The notes under the pieces: generated by a model
Databases searched by the model: none
The model's input: the letters and a program-made list of their open reading frames with translations, nothing else
Told to the model about the DNA's origin: nothing
Position numbers and translations under genes: made by a program
Assembly (NCBI RefSeq): GCF_963082655.1
Contig: NC_081556.1
Coordinates: 154,435,559 to 154,499,558 of the forward strand
Source: Stomoxys calcitrans
Taxonomy: Eukaryota > Arthropoda > Insecta > Diptera > Muscidae
Length of the DNA: 64,000 bases
Reading direction: 5' to 3'
Shown: in pieces, positions 55,662 to 64,000 of the stretch
Layout of the letters: each line of letters opens with the position of its first letter
Position numbering within the stretch: the first letter of the stretch is position 1

Positions 55662-57290
55662 AGTAAAAGCGTGCTTAGTTCGGCCGGGCCGAATCTTATA
55701 TACCCTCCACCATGGATCGCATTTGTCGAGTTCTTTTCCCGGCATCTCTTCTTAGGCAAAAAAGGATATAAGAAAATATTTGCTTTGCTATTAGAGCGAT
55801 ATCAAGATATGGTTTGGTTCGGAGACCTGTGTAAAATGTCAGTCAATTCGAATAAGAATTGCGCCCTTTGGGGGCTAAAGAAGTAAAATAGAGAGCTCGA
55901 TTTATATGGGAGCTGTATCAGACTATAGACCAACTCAGACCATAATAATCACGTATATTGAGTGTCATGAGAGGATCCGTCGTACAAAATTTCAGGCAAA
56001 TCGGATAATAATTGCGACCTCTAGAGGCTCAAGAAATCAAGATCCCAGATCGGTTTATATGGCAGCTATATCAGGTTATGAACCGATTGGAACCTTATTT
56101 GACACAGTTGTTGGAAGTAAGAATAAAATACGTCATGCAAAATTTCAGCCATATTGGATAGGAATTGCGCTCTCTAGAGGCTCAAGAAATCAAGACCCAA
56201 GATCGGTTTATATGACAGCTATATCAGGTTATGGACTGATTTAAACCATTCTTGGCAGAGTTGTTGGATATCATAACAAAACACGTCGAGAAAATTTCAT
56301 TCCAATCGGATAATAATTGGGCCCTCTAGTGGATCAAGAAGTCAAGACCCCAGTTCGGTTTATTTGGCAGCTATATCAGGTTATGGACCGATTTCAACCT
56401 TATTTGACACAGTTATTGGAAGTAAGAATAAAATACGTCATGCAAAATTTCAGCCATATTGGATAGGAATTGCGCCCTCTAGAGACTCAAGAAGTCAAGA
56501 CCCAAGATCGGTTTATATGGCGGCTATATCAGCTTATGGACTGATTTTAACCATACTTCAGGTTATGTACCGATTTGAACCTAACTTAGAATAGTTGTTG
56601 GAAGTCATATCGAAAGAAGTCGTTTAAAATTTCATTCCAATCGGATAAGAATTACGCCCTCTTGAGGCTCAAGAAGTCAAGACCCAAGATCGGTTTATAT
56701 GGCAGCTATATCAGGTTATGCACCGATTTGAACCTAACTTAGAATAGTTGTTGGAAGTCATATCGAAAGACGTCGTTCAAAATTTCATTCCAATCGGATA
56801 AGAATTGCGCCCTCTGGAGGCTCAAGAAGTTAAGACCCAAGATCGATTTATATGGCAGCTATATCAGGTTATGCACCAATTTGAACCTAACTTAGAACTG
56901 TTGTTTGAAGTCATATCGAAAGACGTCGTTCAAAATTTCATTCCAATCGGATAAGAATTGCGCCCTCTAGAGGCTCAAGAAGTCAAGACCCAAGATCGGT
57001 TTATATGGCAGCTATATCAAAACATGGATCGATATGGCCCATTTACAATCCCAACCGATCTACACTAATAAGAAGTATTTGTGCAAAATTTCCAGCGGCT
57101 AGCTTTACTCCTTTGAAAGTTAGCGTCCTTTCGACAGACAGACGGACGGACGGACATGGCTAGATCGATATAAAATGTCACGACGATCAAGAATATATAT
57201 ACTTTATGGGGTCTCAGACGAATATTTCGAGTAGTTACAAGCAGAATGACGTAATTGGTATACCCCCATCCTATGGTGGAGGGTATAAAA
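55662..57290 (+). repeat. Repeat family A1, full-length element (1.63 kb)
   Basis: AAGTAAAAGCGTGCTTAGTT, hairpin TTCGGCCGGGCCGAA, TATACCCTCCACCATGGATC at left. Monomers follow with GGCAGCTATATCAGGTTATG at about 56,061, 56,214, 56,366, 56,519, 56,700, 56,854 and 57,007, i.e. a 153-bp period with one longer step. GACGGACGGACGGACATGGC lies near 57,141; right end CCTATGGTGGAGGGTATAAA. It starts exactly where the RTE-like end of the family B array stops. Confidence 0.82.
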
Positions 57291-57299
57291 CACAAACAA

Positions 57300-58965
57300 A
57301 CCCACAAAGCGCAACAATTTAATTTTAATATAATGGAAGATTACCAAAAAATAAAGTTTCTTTTAGAAAAATTTTGTAAACTTTTTTTAAGAGGAAAATT
57401 GCATAAATCTTTGATCTACAAAAAACAATTTGTTGAAATAAGATTAACAAAAATTATTTTGCCTTAATTTCATTTCATTAAAATTTTTTTAATAAAAGTT
57501 CGTGAAAATTTTAACTTCAAAGAAAAATTTGCCAAAATTTGATTTTCAAAGAATTTTTTAACGAAATTTGGATTTTATAGAAAATTTTGTTGACATTTTG
57601 ATTTTTATAGCAATTTGAACCTAGTTTTTTAAAATTTTATTTTCATAGGAATTAAACATTTTGCCACTTCTATTTGTGGTGATTTCCTTACCATAACCCA
57701 CTTCAGGCACATAGAAAGAGACGAATTTTTAAAATTTCATGTTAATATTTTCGTTGATGTATTTTCTCTTGGTTGTTTCTTTTGTGGAAAATGGGAAGGA
57801 GTAATGGATGGGTGAGGGGGTTATCCCATTTTACAAGGTATAATAAGTTTTACAATTGAATGACACGGTCGTGGTTGTATTTGAATTTGGAATAGTTTCT
57901 TTTCCCAGGTTTTACTCTAACTTTTATTACCTAAAGGCGACACTATTATTTATGACAGTTGGCTGGGTGATGGGAGGGGTACAGGAATGGAAGGGGTTGA
58001 GGATAAATTTATTGTTACAAATTTAAAACTTATTAACTACTGAAACTAGGATACTATTATAGGTCTATATGTGTGTTGTACAATGTATATATCTCTATTT
58101 TTTTGTATATATGTATAGGTAGATTTACATTGAGGACACTAAACATAAAGTAGTAAAAATTATAACACATTTACATTAGTCGTTCATATGCATGTATGTG
58201 TGAGTGCATACTTTTGGGGGCTGGTGTATGTTTAACATTTATTGTTAATTTAATTGGACCATGAATTGACAATTCCATTATTATTTATTCAGGAATAGAT
58301 AGATGCATGTATGCGTGACTGTGTGTTCGAGAGAGAGAGAGAGAGAGAGATACGAGAAGGTTTGTATATACCTTAGTTGCCCCTAGGAAATTTTTATTGT
58401 AATCTGAGCATACAGTCATACATTTGAAGGGATGCGGCAAGGAAATATGTTTTTTTTTCATTTTATTGTTTACAGCTGACATTTCCCTTTTATTGTAGAA
58501 TATTTTTTTTTTAAACAATATAAATTTTTTATAACCTAAACAATCATTAACTTAGTTAACTTGAGTGTTAAATAGATTTTTCAATTGTAGAGTATGAAAG
58601 ATAGGGGTTTAGTTAGGCTGTCTCATCAATAGAATGTAGATATGTTAAATCATTTGGTATTAACTAGGAAAAAATTTAATTAATTTGATATAATTATAGC
58701 TAATTATGATTTAGAGACAATATTTTCTAAAGTTTCTTTTTTTTAATTTGTATATAGTAGAAGATGTTTAATGTTTATAAACATTGTAACAGATATGTTC
58801 ACAGCTAAGGATTAGGAATTACAAAATTCACTGTTTTTTTTACTTTTAATAAATATTTACAATATTTTATTTAAAACAATAAAATTTTGTTTTTAGACAA
58901 AATTAATTATTTAAACATTGGAATTTTCTGTATTGCAGCAATTTAACAAAAACCAGTAAGGAAGG
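57300..58965. other. AT-rich stretch without a gene
   Basis: 57,340-57,660 is a degenerate series of AAAATTT/GAAAATTTT units. The remainder is single-copy AT-rich DNA. No believable frame. Confidence 0.4.
58329..58350. repeat. (GA)n microsatellite
   Basis: About eleven uninterrupted GA units. Confidence 0.85.
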
Positions 58966-58967
58966 GC

Positions 58968-59735
58968 AAAAGTCGGGCGGTGCCGACTGTATAATACCCT
59001 ATACCTACCCTATAAGAACCATTTTTTGATGGACCTCGGCGAGCAAAATTATGTTCAAACTGTAATAACTACGGTTGACAAATGACAACATTATTCCAAA
59101 TTACCCAAAATCTGACGAACATATATATGGGGACTATAACTAATACTGAACCGATTTCCATGAAATTACCCAGAAATGTCGAGAGTCATTAGAAAATCCT
59201 TCCTACAAAACTTCGAGAGAATCGGGTAACAAATGACCATTTTATTGCATTATTACTGCAAATCGGACGAACATATATATGGGAGCTATATCCAAAACTG
59301 AAGCGATTTTTATGAAATTACCCTGTAATGTCGAGAATTATAAGAAAATCGTTCTAGCCTAATTTCAAGAAAATCGGTTTACAAATGACCATATTAATGC
59401 TATGTTACTGCAGATCGGACGAACATATATATGGGAGCTATATCCAAATCTGAACCGATTTTTTCCAATTTCAATAGGCTTCGTCCATAGACTAAAAAAC
59501 ATGCCCATTCCAAATTTCGAGAAAATCGGTTAACAAATGGCCATTTTATTGTAGTATTACTGCAAATCGGGCGAATATATATATGGTAGCTATATCCAAA
59601 TCTGAACCAAATTCGATAGGCTTTGTCTCTAGGCCGAAAGACACGCCCATACCAAATTTGAAGACGATCGGATGAAAATTGCGACCTGTAGTTTGAACAC
59701 AAATTAACATGGACAGACGGACAGACTGATAGACA

Positions 59736-59766
<31 letters not shown>

Positions 59767-59937
59767 TGATAGACAGACAGACGGACAGACAGACGGATAT
59801 AGCTTAATCGAAGCAGGAAATGTTTCTAAGCCGAACGGCATACTTATCAATGGGTCTAGCTCTTCTCCTTCTAAGCGTTACAAGCAAATGCATAAAGTTA
59901 TAATACCCTGTACCACAGTGGTGGTGTAGGGTATTAA
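58968..59937 (+). repeat. Repeat family C, full-length element
   Basis: Left end has hairpin AGTCGGGCGGTGCCGACT and ATAATACCCTATACCTACCC. Monomers are spaced about 152 bp (GGGAGCTATATCCAAA near 59,281 and 59,433). (CAGA/CGGA)n tract 59,711-59,800; right end is hairpin AATACCCTGTACCACAGTGG plus its complement, closing GGGTATTAAAAT. Confidence 0.78.
59705..59795. repeat. (CAGACGGA)n simple tract
   Basis: CAGA and CGGA tetramers, an expanded form of the GACGGACGGAC motif of families A1 and A2. Confidence 0.8.
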
Positions 59938-60334
59938 AATATAAAAAATTTCCAATAGCGCCAAAGGCTTAACCCACATAAGCATCAAGAAGGCTTTGTT
60001 TTCGCTAGTTCATTATAGCGGTAGATAGCTACCAAGTGAAGCTGAAGTGAAGTGAAGTTGAATACTGCAAAATAATTAGCGTACTACTAGCAAAGGGCTT
60101 TAATAGGAAGATTATAACTAGAGGTGGATTTTAACTAAAAGATTTTCAGGTCATTTGAAGAGGACAGTTTAAGTTTGTTGGCTACGATGTGTGGCTAGAT
60201 TGGCCAATGGGCTTGATGTACCTCCGAAAAATAAAGTTGTTGCTTTTCACCAATATGAGGTAATTTAGAGAGTTCACGGAATCGATCTCTTCTAGATGGG
60301 GTGAAGCTACCGCACTCATTGTAATGTAAGGGCT

Positions 60335-60430
60335 TTGACGTCACGCTGGACACATGACGGACTTCCGTTTGATTTGTGATGATGAGGAGGAGTTATAGAC
60401 AGTTGAACACCTATTGTGGTATTGTCCATA
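60335..60430 (+). pseudogene. LINE C-terminal knuckle fragment
   Basis: Plus frame reads FRLICDDEEEL, a stop, then TVEHLLWYCP, similar to the C-x-H-x4-C terminal region of R1/I-like elements. Short and decayed. Confidence 0.35.
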
Positions 60431-60484
60431 AATTGCGGGTACAGGCGCAGGGTTATAGCTAAACGAACATCATTTTTATGTCTT

Positions 60485-60840
60485 AACTAGCCGAACCGGG
60501 CCCGCTCCGCTGCGCCTTCATTAACTCTCTAATATCTTTTTAGGGTGGGGACACTTCGTCCTGAATGCGGATATGGAATTTGTGCCATTGTAGCCTATGA
60601 CGCTGAACGAGTTCGAATCCTGGCGAGAACATCGGTGTTTATCCCCTCTTACTGTTGGCGACATTTGCGAGGCGACAATGCCATGCATGGTCATTTAAAA
60701 AATGTTCCCCAAAGAGGTGTCGCATTGCGGGGCGCCGTTCGGACTCGGCTATTAAAAAAGGTCCCTTATCATTGAGTTTAACCTTGAATCGGAAAGCACT
60801 CATTGATGTGTGAGAATTTGCCCCTTCTCGGTTTCTGGTG
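60485..60840 (+). mobile_element. SINE-2 copy with conserved flank
   Basis: Box B GTTCGAATCC at 60,611-60,620, then CTGGCGAGAAC, AAGAGGTGTCGCATTGCGGG and CGGAAAGCACTCATTGATG. The 5' flank CCGAACCGGGCCCGCTCCGC is the reverse of 29,612-29,633. Confidence 0.75.
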
Positions 60841-62172
60841 GTAATGTTCTTCCTTAGGCTAATGGATGGCACCTCAGACATTTCGACACAAATATGGATA
60901 TCATATTCGTGCTGCATTTCCAAATCCCTTAAATTTGAGCCCCATATTGCCATGGCCGGTAATTATGAACCATTTGGAGGGTGTTTTGAGGCTGGGGCGG
61001 CCACCGGCACTTTGCACTGAAAATAGATATCAAATTCGTTCTTTATTCCCAACGGAAATGAAGTTCTGTTTAGGGGGTGCTTTAGGGCGTACCCCAAAAC
61101 ACTTGGCTCTAAAATTGGATATCAAATTTGTTTTCTACTATCAAATACCTTTCATTTGAGACCCATATTGTCATAATCGGTCAAATAACCCATTTGATGT
61201 ATCTTTAGGAGGAAAAGCGCCATCTAGACTTGAACGTAACCGCTTGGTACTTGGGCCCAAATAATATCATATTCGTGTTTTGGTCTCCAATACCTTTCAT
61301 TTGATATCCTTATTGTGCCCATCGGACCACTTTCGGACATGGGTGGCGTTTTTGTGGTAAGGGGGAGGGACCGGCTCACCCGATATCTAGAAATTATATA
61401 AACTAAGTTTCCTTCCAGACAAACGTACACAAGCCAAGTATCCTATAGTCATAATGGGTCTAATGGCGTTTTTGAGGGGTGGCGTGACCCCCTATACTTC
61501 GATCTGATTTTGTATGCCAGATTCGAAATCTACTCTCGAATACCTTTCATTTGAAACCCATATTGAAATGAACGTCCATTATGTCTGTTTGGGGGAGTTT
61601 TGGGGTTGGGGTGGCCCGATGGGTACTTACACTCAAAATTGAATACCTATTCGTATTTTACTCTCCAATGCCTTTCATTGGATACCTATATTCTCCCAAT
61701 CGGTCCACTTTTGATTTTGGTTGGTGTAACGGTGGAGGGGCCGCCCCCTTCCATTATCAATAATTTATAAAGCCTATTCCTACTTCTTGACCATATTCGT
61801 AATCTACTCCCGAATACCTTTCATTTGAGTTCCATATTGTCATGATCGTCAAATAAACCTTTTAAAGGGTTTTGGGCCTAGGGCGGCCACCCAGGTACTT
61901 GGACCCAACTTTTATTACGAAATTCGTACTCTACTCTTGAATACCTTTCATTTGCATCGCATATTGTCCCGATCGGTCCACTTTTATTTTTTGGTAGTAC
62001 TTTTGGGGTAAGGGGGAGGGTCCGCCCCCTCCTGATATCAGAAAACTATGAAGGCTATGTTTCCTTCCAGATCATCCTACATAATCTGTGAACATTTCTA
62101 GGTAATTGGTTCAGCAGTTTTTGAGTCTGTACGGAACAAACAAACAAACCGGCAAACAAACAAACAAACACA
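60840..62172 (-). repeat. Repeat family B array with RTE-like 3' end
   Basis: Monomers with CCATATTGCCATGGCCGG, TACCTTTCATTTGA, GGGGTGTTTTG-like blocks; ends GCAGTTTTTGAGTCTGTACG then (CAAA)n at 62,137-62,171, as in the array ending at 55,660. Confidence 0.7.
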
Positions 62173-62394
62173 AATTGAATTTTATATACGAGACTATCCT
62201 CGGGCACATAGCCCTTTCGCCATTCTTGGCAACTATATGTTTAAATGGCAAATTGATGGGAACTCTCCAGCCTGCCTGGGCGCCGTTTTGTCATGCATGT
62301 TGGCTCCTTTATTCTAATGTCTAACATTGTACTGACGTAAATTTCATCTGTGATCTTCTGCCCATCCGAAATTTGGATACGAAATTTTTAATTT

Positions 62395-63700
62395 TAAGGT
62401 ACTATAAGAGAGCACACAAAATTTCGCTTAAATCGCAATACCCATCACCGAGATATGGCGTTTCTGAAAATTAGGGTAAGGGGGAGGGGGTTGTACCCTC
62501 GCCTGACCCTAAAACCTACCAAATATATACCAATCACGACAATATGGGACTCAAAAGAAAGGTATTTAGGATATGAAAACGTATCTGATATCCAATTATC
62601 TGACCAAGTGTTAGGGGGACCTCCCCAATCCCCAAAACACCCCTAAATCGGACATATTTACCGACCATGGCAATATGGGACTCAAATGAAAGGTATTCGC
62701 GAGTAGAATACGAATCTGATATCCAAATGTAGGACCAAGTTTTTGGGGGTCTACCCCTTCCCCAAAACACCCCCTAAACAGGACTTATTTACTGACTAGA
62801 ATAGAATACTAGAATACGAATCTGATAACCAAATGTGGAGCCAAATGTTTGGGGGGCCGCCCCTTCCAAAAACACCCCCAAAAGAGGAACAATTTTCGAC
62901 CATAGCAATATGGGACTCAAATGAAAGGTCTTTGGGAGTAAAGCAGGAATCTGATATCAATATTCAGGAAAAAGTGTCTATGGGGTCACCCCAACCCCAT
63001 AACACCACCTATATTGGACGTATTTGCTGACCATTCTAATATGGGGCTGCAATAAGAGGTATTTTAGAGTAGAACTCGAATCTGACATATATTTTCAGGG
63101 CCAAGTCATTAAACGGCCGCCCCATTCCTCAAAACACTCCCCAAATCGGTCATGTTTGCGACTATGGAAATATGGGGCTCAAATGAAAGGTATTAGGAAG
63201 TAGACCACGAATCTGATATCAAAATTCGGGACCAACTGCCTAGGGGACGTCGCTCCCCCATAACAACCCCCAAATGGGACGGATTGGCTCACCATGACAA
63301 TGTGACTATTAAAGGGAATGGATCTCGATATTGATAGTTATTAGGGCTCATAGCCCAAATCGGACATATTTGCTGACTTTTGCAATAAGGGGTTAAATGA
63401 AAGGTATTTGAGATTATAAAACAAATTTGATATCCAATTTTGAGGCCAATGCCAATATAGGCTTCACATATATGATATTTGAGAGAAGAGAACGATGCTG
63501 ATATATTTTCACGGACTACCCCACTTCCCAAAACACTCCTAAATCGAGCATATTTACCGACCACGTCAATGTGGGGCTGTAATAAAGGTATTTGAGAGTA
63601 GACAACGAATCTGATATTCAATTGTGGGATCATGTATTTGGGGCACCGTCCCTTTTCCAAAACACCCCCCAAAAAGTAAAAATTGTGGGCCAAGTTTTTG
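62395..63700 (+). repeat. Repeat family B array, opposite orientation
   Basis: CAATATGGGACTCAAA, GAAAGGTATTTGGGAGTA, CGAATCTGATATCC and CCCCAAAACACCCCC blocks; first clear period 131 bp (62,541 to 62,672). It faces away from the 60.8-62.2 kb array. Confidence 0.7.
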
Positions 63701-63872
63701 AGGACGCCTCAAATTTCTAAATTTCAGAGGTTGTTATCGATTTTTCGTTTCGACTTAGCTTTAGCAAAACCTATTTTGTAAATAAGTTCAAACACATTCC
63801 ATTTCAAGAAATAGTTTTACTTCAAAGAATTTTATTAAATTAAAATATTGTATCTTGTCTTCAGTAAAACTA

Positions 63873-64000
63873 TGGTTGCCCAAAAAGTAATTGCGGATTT
63901 TTCATATAGTCGGCGTTGACAAATTTTTTCACAGCTTGCGACTCTGTAATTGCATTCTTTCTTCTGTCAGTTATCAGCTGTTACTTTTAGCTTGCTTTAG
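63873..64000 (+). mobile_element. MITE-1 copy 5, cut by the window end
   Basis: TGGTTGCCCAAAAAGTAATT after a TA; interior identical to copy 1 except one base (AGCTTGCGACTC). The first bases of the end are shortened. Confidence 0.85.

Noticed and set aside
55662..57290. Regularly spaced repeats that might suggest a CRISPR array
   Set aside because: The genome is eukaryotic; monomers are contiguous, 153 bp and diverged, with no short repeat/unique spacer pattern and no cas genes.
1..64000. Search for endogenous viral, toxin or antimicrobial gene clusters
   Set aside because: No LTR/gag-pol-env, capsid, or toxin-like frames were recognised; the only reverse transcriptase pieces are non-LTR.

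Overview
This 64 kb window is eukaryotic nuclear DNA from an insect, most likely a calyptrate (muscid-type) fly. The reasons are AT-rich non-coding DNA, GT-AG introns that are either tiny (60 nt) or repeat-swollen (over 9 kb), fly-like protein orthologues, and several dispersed repeats whose ends (for example the TTCGGCCGGGCCGAA hairpin followed by ATACCCTCCACCAT) I associate from memory with muscid and other dipteran genomes. The species is not established. I see no operons, CRISPR arrays, rRNA, intact tRNA genes or prokaryotic features.

Four protein-coding genes are supported. (1) 14.6-17.4 kb, minus: BOP1, the WD40 subunit of the nucleolar PeBoW complex needed for 60S ribosome maturation, five exons, with a CACGTG E-box about 95 bases upstream of its ATG. 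(2) 23.7-37.4 kb, minus: a four-transmembrane protein of the PMP22/claudin/TARP superfamily, five coding exons over 13.7 kb, with an unusually large first extracellular loop (about 260 residues). (3) 46.6-48.0 kb, minus: ATXN10 (ataxin-10), three coding exons, the first contributing only ATG AG. (4) 50.9-52.8 kb, plus: ALKBH8, an intronless coding sequence with RRM, AlkB-type dioxygenase and SAM methyltransferase domains, acting on wobble uridines of tRNA. ATXN10 and ALKBH8 are divergent, about 2.9 kb apart. BOP1 and ALKBH8 both serve translation (ribosome assembly, tRNA modification), but nothing in the layout suggests a functional cluster.

Most of the rest is mobile or repeated DNA, which also fills the introns of gene 2. 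It includes degenerate non-LTR retrotransposons (Jockey-like, R1/I-like and a clean 5'-truncated RTE copy), three short retroposon families (SINE-1, SINE-2, SINE-3), a 237-bp TA-flanked MITE in five copies, a 121-bp near-palindromic foldback element in three copies, a 377-bp element with 35-bp inverted ends, and several families made of tandem monomers. Three of these tandem families (called A1, A2 and C here) share one architecture: a 5' hairpin, inverted ATACCC-type ends, an internal array of about 152-bp monomers and a GACGGACGGAC tract before the 3' end. Family B arrays (28.6-29.3, 52.9-55.6, 60.8-63.7 kb) are a separate type; the largest is a landing site for three dated retroposon insertions.

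Sections at 2.65-5.5, 9.0-11.7, 31-32.6, 37.5-39.6, 41.1-44.1 and 57.3-59.0 kb contain mostly single-copy AT-rich DNA and microsatellites with no gene that I can support. Some may hold 5' untranslated exons or regulatory DNA. I did not find a convincing new molecular system. The best leads are the long-loop claudin-like protein, the shared architecture of the 152-bp array elements, and the SINE/LINE shared tail.
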